NCBI GenBank assembly: GCA_012295275.1
Contig: CM022666.1
Span: 14,830,940-14,840,939, forward strand
Direction of reading: 5' to 3'
Length of the DNA: 10,000 nt
Source: Chrysomallon squamiferum
Taxonomy: Eukaryota; Mollusca; Gastropoda; Neomphalida; Peltospiridae
Positions 1 to 7,626 of the stretch are shown here, in pieces; the stretch's first letter is position 1; the number at the start of each line of letters is the position of its first letter. The notes under the pieces are model-generated. The model was not told the origin of the DNA, did no database searches, and worked only from the letters and a program-made list of their open reading frames with translations. The translations under genes and the position numbers were made by a program.

Positions 1-263
1 TCATTTTTATGTGTTTTTGCTTTTTTGTTGTTGTTTTTTTTTCTTCTATTTTTTTATTATTTGTTGATTTTTTTGATTTTTGACTTATTATTATTTTGTT
101 TTCTGAATTATAATATATAAATTAAACTGCATTTATCTAGGCACTCATTTCTCTAAATTTTAAATAAAGGATACTCATATTAAAATAATATTTAAAAAAG
201 AGAACATGCAATGTTAGCAAAATATTTAATTACACTATGTACACATTTTATTAGCTATTAAAA
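1..263. other. AT-rich non-coding sequence
   Basis: This stretch is strongly AT-rich, with T-runs in the first 80 bases and mixed A/T sequence after that. I see no open frame of note, no splice-site pair and no RNA gene. It reads as intergenic or intronic filler. Confidence 0.6.
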
Positions 264-264
264 G

Positions 265-383
265 TATTTTGGCTTTTGCTTTTTTCGCCTAACATATATG
301 GTTTAAGTGTTGTATACGAACATACATTGTATAACAGTATTTAAACCATATATGTTAGGCTGAAAAAAGCAACAGCCAAAGTA
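265..383. mobile_element. Palindromic MITE-like element (foldback)
   Basis: Two arms of about 42 bases face each other across a 34-base spacer. The left arm (265-306) and right arm (341-383) share an uninterrupted 20-base inner block (GCCTAACATATATGGTTTAA on the left, its reverse complement on the right). The outer parts differ by about two substitutions and a one-base indel. Each arm is bordered by a TA dinucleotide (265-266 and 382-383), as a Tc1/mariner-type TA target duplication would give. There is no coding capacity. The near-palindrome is seen directly; assignment to a mariner-derived MITE is inference. A transcribed long hairpin is the alternative. Confidence 0.6.
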
Positions 384-460
384 ACATATTTTCTTTTTAA
401 AATAATGTTTTGTTTTCATTTTGGTTCCTTTTACGGCAAATTGGTCAATTGCAAACCCCT

Positions 461-1078
<618 letters not shown>

Positions 1079-1123
<45 letters not shown>
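1079..1123. repeat. (CT)n microsatellite
   Basis: A pure CT dinucleotide array of about 22 units. It ends in CTCAG, so it superficially resembles a polypyrimidine tract plus splice acceptor. No convincing exon follows. Confidence 0.97.
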
Positions 1124-1126
<3 letters not shown>

Positions 1127-2081
1127 AGACATTAACTGCTCATAGAAGAGAAGGTTCTATAGATGAACATGATCTTCTCTTGCCCTCCGTGAATCTCGTG
1201 CATCTGCAATTTTTATTTTATTTTTTTTCCCCGTTCTTTGCTCTCGTCCTCGTAGTACTGACAAACTTGATGGATACAATCGGAGACATTTCTGACAACG
1301 TCACAAACTGTTTTACACTTTCACTTGCAAGATTAGGGCGACGCATTCCACTGTACTCTTATTGTACAGATCCAAGGAGAGGAATCCGTGAACTGCCTTT
1401 TGAAGAAGTAACATATTTTAAGTGCATGTTCTAATAGGCTAGATGATAATAGCATTTAATGTAAATAATGTTTTATGTATTTTTAGTTGTCAGGTGATAA
1501 CATATTCAACTTGCCTTTACATGTTCATATTTGTTATATGAGAAATGACGGTTCATATTTTATGTAGTTGTTTTCATTGAGTAAGGTAAACTTTTATTCC
1601 TCAGATAGACATTGTTTTCATTTATAATACTGATATCTGCGTCAAATCCAAGAAGGATATCTGTGTTTTCTATTAATTGGCTTAAAGAAAGAAAATTAGA
1701 TTTTCTGATCCTTAACACAATTCACAAAAAAAAAAAAATCAAAACAGAGGAAAACAAATTTAGCACAAAGCAATTGAAAGCGGTTTAATTATAGCTAATA
1801 CTATTTTAATATTCTTAATAATATTAATAAAAAAAAAAAAAAAAATGTTCGGTCTAAGACCTTCCCACTATCACATGACCTGCATAACCAATCAAACCGA
1901 CTATTTTGTTAATGTTGTTTCCTGTTTCTGAAAGTGAAAACAAAAGCATCTTTTGTAACTAGCGGTTGTTGAAAAAATGTTTTCTGGCATAATCTTATAG
2001 AAGCCAGATAGCAGCACTAAAAGGTCAAAATATACATATGTATATAAAAATATAAAAATCAATTAATATTACGAAGGATAC
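1124..2081. other. Non-coding sequence, no gene assigned
   Basis: The more balanced patch at about 1140-1440 holds a + frame open for 84 codons to a stop at 1434, but it begins at TTG and has no recognisable motif or family resemblance. The remainder is AT-rich, with A-runs near 1727-1739 and 1830-1845. Nothing else is supported. Confidence 0.5.
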
Positions 2082-2101
2082 ATATATATATATATATATA
2101 T
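2082..2101. repeat. (AT)n microsatellite
   Basis: A short pure AT dinucleotide array inside a longer stretch of TA-rich sequence that starts near 2030. Confidence 0.9.
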
Positions 2102-2152
2102 CGGTACGAAATATATAAAAATTAAGATTTTTTATTTGCGTGCTCTAGAATA

Positions 2153-2157
<5 letters not shown>

Positions 2158-2248
<91 letters not shown>
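2158..2248. repeat. Compound (ATT)n-(AGT)n microsatellite
   Basis: A pure ATT array (2158-2217) switches directly to a pure AGT array (2218-2248). Read on the minus strand it yields only poly-Asn and poly-Thr, so that frame is an artefact. A one-base change (T to G) spread through the array explains the switch. Confidence 0.97.
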
Positions 2249-2659
2249 TAGTATTTAGTCACTGAATTAACATCTGATCGAGTGGCTGTTCTATCTTGAT
2301 TATGCTGGCTGTCTAACAGGTGGACGTGTAACAAATGGGAGACAAGCTGATTATTATGCTGCAATTACCAGAAAACGCACACACACGTACACACAGACAT
2401 ATACACATTTACAAGCACAGTTGTTATGATGTATAAAGATAAACCATCTGTGTTTCCAGTTCAAACCAAATAAACCATCACAAAGATTTCAGCGCTATTT
2501 CCCATTCAAACCAAAGACGGTTGTATTTGCTTAATGTTACAATTACTAGGATCTACCTCCATTCTTCAGTTCATTTACAAAACAAAACAAAAATTCTATC
2601 AAAATTATTTATAACAAAGTTGTGTTTATTCATTGTTAAATTAATTTCGTTGACAACAT
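2249..2659. other. Non-coding sequence, no gene assigned
   Basis: Mixed sequence without a supported exon. A CA-rich patch lies at about 2376-2410. Two 10-base words each occur twice: ATAAACCATC at 2439 and 2470, and TCAAACCAAA at 2461 and 2506. This suggests a small decayed duplication. Confidence 0.5.
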
Positions 2660-2680
2660 CAACAGCAACAACAGTAACAA

Positions 2681-2733
<53 letters not shown>

Positions 2734-2834
2734 TAATGATAATAATTATAGTAATAATGATGATGATATAACTACTATTACTACTACTACTACTACTAAT
2801 AATAATGATAATGATAATAATGATGATAATAATC
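2660..2834. repeat. Decayed compound triplet array
   Basis: The stretch keeps a three-base rhythm throughout while the unit changes: CAA-like at the left, pure (ATA/TAA)n at about 2682-2730, then GAT, CTA/TAC and ATA blocks. It appears to be one long-lived triplet array that has accumulated substitutions. The minus-strand frame across it encodes mostly poly-Ile and is not a gene. Confidence 0.9.
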
Positions 2835-2858
2835 ATGTGCGTAAACAAGAACTTTTAA

Positions 2859-2870
2859 GGGGCGGGGGGG
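2859..2870 (+). promoter_or_regulatory. G-rich GC box (GGGGCGGGGGGG)
   Basis: A 12-base G-rich run with a GGGGCGGGG core, the established Sp/KLF-type zinc-finger site. It stands out sharply from the surrounding AT-rich triplet repeats. Function is unproven. Confidence 0.25.
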
Positions 2871-2897
2871 TAAGATATGATGAAACCTGAAACTTAC

Positions 2898-2951
2898 CTA
2901 TGTCTTTACATTCAACATCAACAGCGGCCACTCCCTCGCCACATCTCAGTA
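2898..2951 (-). CDS. Possible internal exon, 54 nt, product unknown
   Basis: On the minus strand an acceptor-like TTGTTTTCAG precedes position 2951 and a consensus donor ATAG|GTAAGT follows position 2898. Between them lie 54 bases of distinctly higher GC than the flanks. Two frames are closed. The third is open and reads, after a split codon, LRCGEGVAAVDVECKDI. Length is a multiple of three. I do not recognise the peptide. Such a short open frame is expected fairly often by chance, so the case rests on the two splice sites and the base composition. If real, it belongs to a different, oppositely transcribed gene. Confidence 0.25.
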
Positions 2952-3053
2952 CTGAAAACAACGTCGACACCGAAATCCAACTTTTACCTTTTACAAATGA
3001 ATGAAATAATGTTTTAACATCACTTCCTAGTTCCCTATAAAATAATAGACATT

Positions 3054-3109
3054 GACGTAGATAAATAAGTAAATAAGTAATTAAAAAAAAAAAAAAAAAA
3101 AAATAAATA

Positions 3110-3167
<58 letters not shown>

Positions 3168-3289
3168 TTAAAAAAATTAAAAATAATTAATAGTAATAAA
3201 TAAATAAAATTAAAGAAACAACAAATAATAATAATAATAAAAGAAAAAAAGAAACAAGAAACAAAAAGAAGGAAAGAAAATAAAATGTA
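3054..3289. repeat. A-rich / (TAA)n low-complexity block
   Basis: It contains TAAA-type repeats (3060-3082), a pure A-run (3083-3103), a (TAA)n array to about 3165, then A-rich sequence with further TAA units near 3225-3240. A minus-strand frame across the block encodes mostly poly-Ile and Phe and is not a gene. The low-complexity sequence stops abruptly at about 3285, where the CpG-richer candidate promoter begins. Confidence 0.9.
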
Positions 3290-3600
3290 ACGACCGAACA
3301 ACCCCGAAGTTTTTCCGCCACTAATTAGCCCAGAATCTCGTCTCGTGCAAAACACGTGCATTCTCGCCGTGGTTACTGGATTCCGCTACGACACGGACAC
3401 GCAGCATCCAGGCAGAGTTGTCTCCTCCTCCTCCTCCCAGTGTTTTGTTTTCTTTCATTCGTATTTTCGCTCGGGAGAAGCGGCCACAGGTTTTGCGGCT
3501 CGAACCACGCTCTCGTTTTGTTTCAGGATTTAAACTCCGCCGATTGTCCGAGAGCAGCCGTCTCGTTTGCTAGCTCGGAGCTCGAGTGACGGACCTGTTA
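3290..3600 (+). promoter_or_regulatory. Candidate promoter region of the NALF-like gene
   Basis: Base composition changes here from A-rich repeats to a CpG-containing stretch, the first of several upstream of the coding exon. Visible sites include a palindromic homeodomain-type CTAATTAG (3321-3328), a palindromic E-box CACGTG (3353-3358) and a TCC triplet run (about 3421-3437). I see no convincing TATA box at a sensible distance. The start site cannot be fixed from sequence. The role is inferred from composition and from lying 1.2-1.5 kb upstream of the first recognised coding exon on the same strand. Confidence 0.4.
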
Positions 3601-3754
3601 GTTGCTTCGCCTTGCAGATCAATAAGAAAATGCGGTGATACAGATTTGCACAACTTTCACTGGTGTGAAGAAAATTAACAGTATTTCCTATCTTAGCGAA
3701 AAGTTGAGAGTTTATCGATCAAACAGTTTTCGGGAATGGAAGTTTAGACTGCTC

Positions 3755-3813
3755 TTTTATTATTTTATTTTATTTTATTTTTTATTTTTTTTTTTTTTTT
3801 TATTTTTCTTTTC
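3755..3813. repeat. T-rich (TTTTA)n / poly-T tract
   Basis: TTTTA-type pentamers run into a long T-run. The tract ends in TTTTCCACAAAG, so it could act as a polypyrimidine tract before an AG at 3819-3820. No matching strong donor is evident upstream, so I annotate it only as low complexity. Confidence 0.85.
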
Positions 3814-3995
3814 CACAAAGGCAGCGATCTGTGAACAACTGGAATTTACGTTACTCGACCATCCGAGCAATTCAGGAAACGGCGCCGTTGGATTTTCACT
3901 TATCTCAACAGATAGGCGAATTATTTCATACAATATTTATTCGAAATACCGCTACTTGTTGAATCAACGCGCTGAATCCGCCAGCTACAGCCAAG

Positions 3996-4025
3996 ATGAA
4001 CCGATTTAGAATCGGGCATGCGTAG
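3996..4025 (+). CDS. Upstream ORF, 9 codons (candidate)
   Basis: ATG at 3996 in a favourable context (A at -3, A at +4) opens a nine-residue frame, MNRFRIGHA, closed by TAG at 4023. It would be the first of at least three short uORFs if transcription starts upstream of it. The peptide has no known function; any role would be in limiting initiation at 4788. Confidence 0.2.
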   Translation: MNRFRIGHA

Positions 4026-4042
4026 TGCTCGCCTTTTCCGAT

Positions 4043-4053
4043 CAAGATGGCGG
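4043..4053 (+). promoter_or_regulatory. YY1-type site CAAGATGGCGG
   Basis: The 11 bases match the established YY1 core (AAGATGGCGGC) at ten of the eleven positions I compare. In animals such sites often sit just downstream of transcription starts and can double as a start codon in good context. Just upstream, GGGCATGCG at 4014-4022 resembles an NRF1 half-site. Together they suggest a start site near 4000-4040, as an alternative to the 3290-3600 region. The motif is seen; its use is inferred. Confidence 0.45.
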
Positions 4054-4130
4054 TGTACAGCAGACAGTTTCTTGATACCAGCCGCTACGGATTGTTTTTC
4101 ACTTGTCTACGATTTGAACATGCTGTCTAG
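4047..4130 (+). CDS. Upstream ORF, 27 codons (candidate)
   Basis: The ATG lies inside the YY1-type motif and has a near-ideal context (A at -3, G at +4). The frame runs 27 codons from MAVYSRQF to a TAG at 4128-4130. No family resemblance is visible. It is best read as a regulatory uORF 660 bases upstream of the NALF start, or as a chance frame if this ATG is only part of a promoter element. Confidence 0.25.
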   Translation: MAVYSRQFLDTSRYGLFFTCLRFEHAV

Positions 4131-4209
4131 AGGAGAAGAACTCGCTGTGAATAGCATGTGCCGGTAGGAACTACTTAAATATGTCACTTCAGACACGTGT
4201 GAAAGGAAA

Positions 4210-4272
4210 ATGGGGATGAGAATAACTTGTTGCTTGCTGTTTGGATACGTAAGAATTTCTCAAAAGCTGTGA
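4210..4272 (+). CDS. Upstream ORF, 20 codons (candidate)
   Basis: ATG at 4210 (A at -3, G at +4) opens MGMRITCCLLFGYVRISQKL, ending at TGA 4270-4272. The frame crosses the donor-like TAC|GTAAGA at 4249. If that donor is used, the uORF would change its C-terminus after splicing. No known homologue comes to mind. Confidence 0.2.
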   Translation: MGMRITCCLLFGYVRISQKL

Positions 4273-4605
4273 AATCAGGAATCTGCGCTGAAGAATTGTT
4301 TATTTTTATTTTTTTTTCAAAACAGGAATCTTTATATATATATATATATATTTTTTCTTTATCTCTCTTTGGGGAAGTCGCTAAGTTATAGTAATGTGGT
4401 GGTAAGGTTGTTGTTTTTTTTTCTTTAAATTTTTTTTATAAATATATATAGCAAAAAAAGAAAAAGAAGAAGAAGAAGAAAGATAAATATTATATAGAGT
4501 AAGGAAAGAAAAGAGAGAAAAGCATATAGCGAGTAAAAGGTTAGAAAAGAAAAAAATATAGAGTAGGAAAACAAAAGAAAGAGAAGCATATATTTTGTTT
4601 TTCAG
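4249..4605 (+). other. Candidate 5'UTR intron
   Basis: A donor-like TAC|GTAAGA lies at 4249. A strong acceptor, TTTTGTTTTTCAG, ends at 4605. The 357 bases between are low complexity (T-runs, TA repeat, purine-rich block), unlike the sequence before 4249. A second possible acceptor, ATTTTTTAAG, ends at 4689. Removing this segment would shorten the leader and leave 4788 as the main start. This is inference from splice motifs only. Confidence 0.3.
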
Positions 4606-4620
4606 AAAAAGAAAGAGAAG
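4493..4620. repeat. Purine-rich imperfect tandem duplication, about 64-base unit
   Basis: A 36-base word at 4493-4528 recurs at 4557-4592 with 31 of 36 positions identical. Both copies start TATAGAGTA and end AGCATATA. The offset is 64 bases, and the purine-rich sequence after each copy is loosely alike. The second copy runs into the TTTTGTTTTTCAG acceptor-like site at 4605. Confidence 0.7.
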
Positions 4621-4787
4621 GAAGGGTTCGTTGGAAATACTAAGTGTTGTTTCATTATCTCTCGTTGCTTTGTTGTTGTATTTTTTAAGTGAAGATTTTC
4701 ATTCATGCGTGTGTTAAATACAGCAAGAAATTTGTTCATGAGCGTACACACCGTTAGGACGGGTTCTTTCAAACATCCTTATGAACT

Positions 4788-5312
4788 ATGAGATTAATTC
4801 TGGGGCATGGTGCCTCGTGTCTTCGTTGGTTCGGCACCGCGCTTGGTCATTTGCTACTACGGGCAGGAAAGCTCGACGCCTTTTCTTTCTTTGTCATGAT
4901 TCTCATCGTCTCCGACCGCATCGTCACAACGTGGTCGGCAAAAACGTCCTGTTCGTCTGGAAGACAGTTCTTTGAGACGAATTCCTCGCAAAGACCCCAG
5001 TGCCTTGTTTTAACACGTGACCTCAGCAAAGACATATGTGGCAGGCAAATATCGGACAGGATTACAATGACGCGTAAGGTCCGACTCAAATTCTGTTCCT
5101 CTTACACGTTGTATTCTGTTATCAGTGCTTCCGACACGAAACGCCCGTGCAATGTGAAAGGCTCGCGAAAAGACTGTCGCGAGTGTTTGGATAACCTACT
5201 TCTCGCCACCGACGAAACTGTGCAAGAAAACATCAACCATTTCCACGATCTCTTGGATCGGTTTGATTGTGACTATCAGTATTCTGTTAAATGGAAATGT
5301 ACCGATTGCAAG
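4788..5312 (+). CDS. NALCN channel auxiliary factor (NALF/FAM155/NLF-1 family), first coding exon
   Basis: It encodes the first 175 residues of a NALCN sodium-leak channel auxiliary subunit. Family members are membrane-anchored proteins whose extracellular cysteine-rich domain sits on NALCN and which aid its ER exit and surface delivery alongside UNC79/UNC80. Seen here: hydrophobic segment at about residues 31-42 (AFSFFVMILIV) followed by S-D, as in the vertebrate anchor (recalled as LLSDHLW); sequon N65-S-S; cysteines 72, 84, 103, 121, 130, 133, 161, 171 and 174; FCSSYTL at 102-108 (vertebrate FCNSYTL); C130-x2-C133; YSVKWKCTDCK at 165-175 (vertebrate YSVKSCPEDCK). The exon ends in phase 0 at AAG|GTAAGT. 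ATG 4788 has A at -3 and an in-frame TGA two codons upstream. An out-of-frame ATG at 4781 has a weak context. Unlike mammals there is no long Gln-rich linker after the anchor. The C-terminal half lies outside the window. Confidence 0.9.
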
Positions 5313-5318
5313 GTAAGT
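5310..5318 (+). other. Splice donor of the NALF-like exon
   Basis: AAG|GTAAGT is a full match to the metazoan U1 consensus; the intron begins at 5313. The reading frame is interrupted between codons (phase 0), directly after the conserved DCK motif. Downstream translation quickly becomes (TTTA)n-encoded low complexity, confirming that coding stops here. Confidence 0.9.
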
Positions 5319-5323
5319 CATCA

Positions 5324-5325
5324 TT

Positions 5326-5356
<31 letters not shown>

Positions 5357-5359
5357 TTA
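5324..5359. repeat. (TTTA)n microsatellite
   Basis: About eight to nine TTTA units begin 11 bases inside the intron, unusually close to the donor. Confidence 0.95.
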
Positions 5360-5456
5360 AAAATATCTCTTGGAATATTTAATTTTTAAAATCCTCAATC
5401 TCATTCTTAATGTACCCGTTTTTTTTTCAAATTACTTTCTTTTTCATTATTGGTAC

Positions 5457-5457
<1 letters not shown>

Positions 5458-5489
<32 letters not shown>
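5458..5489. repeat. (ATT)n microsatellite
   Basis: A pure ATT array of about ten units. On the minus strand it directly follows the open frame described at 5490-5642. Confidence 0.95.
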
Positions 5490-5642
5490 CCCGTTATTAG
5501 CTTTTCGAGCAACAGGTGGTGTTTCTGCTAATGACCCAGATACATAATAATTATCCCTCGTGACGAACACAGACTTTAATAGTCGGCAACAATCGTGTCT
5601 CGTAACAAACCGCTTGTCACATAGAAAGCACAGTTTTAGCAC
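5490..5642 (-). other. Unassigned minus-strand open segment next to an (ATA)n tail
   Basis: About 50 codons are open on the minus strand, starting at an ATG at 5642 and including LCFLCDKRFVTRHDCC, before the frame enters the triplet array. Sequence complexity is higher than in the flanks. The segment contains a loose internal repeat (CTCGTGACGAACAC against CTCGTAACAAACC). A body that runs into a short tandem-repeat tail resembles the 3' end of some non-LTR retroposons. I do not recognise any protein or element family here. Confidence 0.25.
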
Positions 5643-5935
5643 ATGTGCAGTACGTATACTTTAACAATGAACATACTCCTGTATTAAATCCAGTTAGCTA
5701 TCAGATGTGAAATAAAACAAAATATGCCTTCAGGTCAGTCGTGCATCTGCACTGCCAGATATAGATATCATTATTAACGTATGTCAGTTATTATCGTTAT
5801 TCGTGTACGTGTGTATTAAACTGGTTCACTTCGCCGTCATAGCAATAATAGTCAGCGGCATGTGAATGTGTTCTTGTTATTGTTGCCTTTTGTTGTTATC
5901 TTGTTGAGTTTCACAGTTAGTAGAAACTTCAGACA
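5643..5935. other. Intronic sequence, nothing recognised
   Basis: Mixed AT-rich sequence without a supported exon, RNA gene or long repeat. Isolated AATAAA-like and TTATTATCG words are expected by composition. Confidence 0.5.
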
Positions 5936-6037
5936 AGAAGAAAAAAAATAAAGAAAAGAAAAGAGCACCTCCCCAAAACAAAAAAAAAAAAAAAAAATAA
6001 TAATAATAATGTAAATAATGATAAAAAAAAAAAAAAA
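5936..6037. repeat. A-rich low-complexity block
   Basis: Successive A-runs (about 5980-5997 and 6023-6038) are separated by TAA units, flanked on the left by A/G-rich sequence. A minus-strand frame across it gives poly-Phe and is discarded. Confidence 0.9.
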
Positions 6038-6300
6038 AGAAAATGGCCAGGTCTTTGAGTGTCACATAACAAGAGAGGAATTAATTAGTTTTTCTACAGC
6101 AAAATTACGACCATGTGTTAGTTATAATGATACCCTGCGAGACGAAATGTCAAATGTCACAGCCTCTCTCTCAGGCTCGGGTCCAGAATGGTCCAGAGGG
6201 AGGGTGGTGAGGATGGTGCGCTCTTACATCATGCAAATTAAATTAAAAAAATTTATGCTTTCGCTTCTTACATATTTTTCGAATTAGTAGCAAATTTTAT
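6038..6300 (+). other. Unassigned segment with an open frame
   Basis: After the A-rich block, one + frame stays open to a TAG at 6285-6287. It encodes an unremarkable mixed peptide (for example EMSNVTASLSGSGPEWSRG). The segment at 6110-6230 is the most GC-rich part of this neighbourhood. There is no convincing acceptor and donor pair and no family resemblance. It is probably a chance frame or an old repeat fragment. Confidence 0.25.
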
Positions 6301-6755
6301 GTAATTAAGAGAAGTTCAGAGACGAGAAAAAAAAAAAAAAATGTCGTCTGCAGTTTCCTGCTTCCCCTTTAGAAATTTTATTTGAAACAGTTAACAGTTA
6401 CGTTAATTATATGAAATAATGTTGTTTCTGCTGGGTAAATTCCATGCTATTTATTTTTTTATTTTTTTATTTTATTATTATTATTAGTATTAAACGTGAT
6501 AAAAATTATTGTACTGTTTGCAAAAAAAAAAAAAATCCAGAAATAAATAATGGTTTTATTTATATATTCTGCAATTGTGTATTTGCGCGTGTGTGTAACA
6601 GAAACATGCAAAAAAACAAAAAAAAAAATTAAAATTATTTTAATTATTTTATCTTGAGATATCTATTTTAGTGAATTTTCGTATTTGTACACAGAAGTAA
6701 AAAATCAATCGTATGAATAAATGTTTTTAATCCACATTTAGTATCACGAATCATC
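6301..6755. other. AT-rich intronic sequence
   Basis: No gene is visible. It contains short A-runs (6329-6341, 6523-6535) and T-rich TTTTA/ATT stretches (6450-6487). Confidence 0.6.
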
Positions 6756-6805
<50 letters not shown>

Positions 6806-6995
6806 TAATAACAACAATAATAATAGTAAACTGGTAATAAAAATAATTAAATAATACCTCTGTATTAATAATGATGATGATGACAACAGAAATGTTAACA
6901 ATTATAACAGCAACAACAACGACAACAATAATACCGACAATAATAACAACAGTGTCAACAACAACAACAGCAGCAGCAATAATAATGATAATAAC
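6756..6995. repeat. Decayed compound triplet array
   Basis: A pure (TAA)n core (about 6756-6804) grades into variable triplets, ATG/ATA/ACA/CAA/GCA, up to about 6995, keeping three-base periodicity. Both strands give long but meaningless frames (poly-Ile/Val on minus, Thr/Ile-rich on plus). These are artefacts of the periodicity and not genes. Confidence 0.9.
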
Positions 6996-7556
6996 ACACG
7001 ACTTCAAAGTATTGCAGCTTATTGAAAGTATACACCCGACAAATCTTTCTGTACATCCATCCGTCCGTGTGTTTCGAGATACGAGTACACAAAAAACAAA
7101 AAAAACTGTCATTTGTAAAATCATACGAACCACTGAACTTAAATGTCTGCAGTTTCAAAAAAAAAAAAAAAAAAACGATTTTCTTCCTTACTAGTATAGT
7201 AGCCTTGACCTTCCAAGCTTTCAGTAAACAAAAATGAAGAGATGTTTTTTTCTCTTTGTAAATAAATTTACAGTTAACGAAGATTATATGAAATACTGCT
7301 TTCGTATAATTTTTTTTTTTCAATTTATTTCTTTTTATTTTTTTCTTAATGTTTAAATGGAAACATTTATTTCTTGGTATTTTTAATGGTTCCTGTTTGT
7401 TTGGGGTTGTTTTTTTGTTTGTTCAGTTTTCAAAATTCTTTCTCAAGAACGAAGAACAGAACTCTACTTTATAATCATGAGTGCAACAGGATGTAGAAAT
7501 GTTTTCTAAGTTTGATTTAATTAGTTTGTAAATTTATCCAAGTTTCTGTGTAATTA

Positions 7557-7561
<5 letters not shown>
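6996..7561. other. Intronic sequence, nothing recognised
   Basis: Mixed AT-rich sequence with A-runs at about 7157-7174 and T-runs at about 7310-7345. A slightly more complex patch at 7000-7140 shows no supportable exon. Confidence 0.55.

Positions 7562-7623
<62 letters not shown>
7562..7623. repeat. (GA)n microsatellite
   Basis: A pure AG/GA array of about 31 units, the second of three long GA arrays in the window. Flanks differ from the array at 511-574, so I see no larger shared unit. Confidence 0.98.

Positions 7624-7626
<3 letters not shown>

Larger units (their letters stand above)
3601..4787 (+). other. Candidate 5' leader (5'UTR) of the NALF-like gene
   Basis: This is sequence between the candidate promoter and the start codon at 4788. 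It alternates CpG-containing complex segments (3820-4250 and 4700-4787) with low-complexity tracts: T-rich at 3755-3813 and purine-rich at 4450-4630. It carries several upstream ATGs. An in-frame TGA at 4782-4784 shows that the NALF frame does not extend leftward without splicing. Exact transcript boundaries are unknown. Confidence 0.4.

Noticed and set aside
1180-1434. 84-codon + frame with a hydrophobic start
   Set aside because: Begins at TTG, has no recognisable family resemblance, and the GAA|GTAACA donor-like site is weak.
2122-2364. Minus-strand frame with poly-Thr and poly-Asn
   Set aside because: A product of the ATT and AGT arrays; the short non-repeat ends show no motif.
3036-3043. 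TATAAAAT as a TATA box
   Set aside because: The word is common in AT-rich sequence, and the bases about 30 downstream are low-complexity A/T repeats and not a plausible start region.
2636-3361. Minus-strand poly-Ile/Leu/Phe frames
   Set aside because: Translations of TAA and A-rich low-complexity DNA. The apparent membrane segments are repeat artefacts.
3500-3512. Minus-strand GGTTCGAGCC resembling a tRNA box B
   Set aside because: No matching box A, no acceptor or anticodon stem upstream, so neither a tRNA nor a tRNA-derived SINE is supported.
4847-5089. 80-codon minus-strand frame
   Set aside because: Antisense shadow of the NALF exon.
6744-7323. Several overlapping frames on both strands
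   Set aside because: They arise from the decayed triplet array and adjacent A/T-runs; no splice pair or motif supports any of them.
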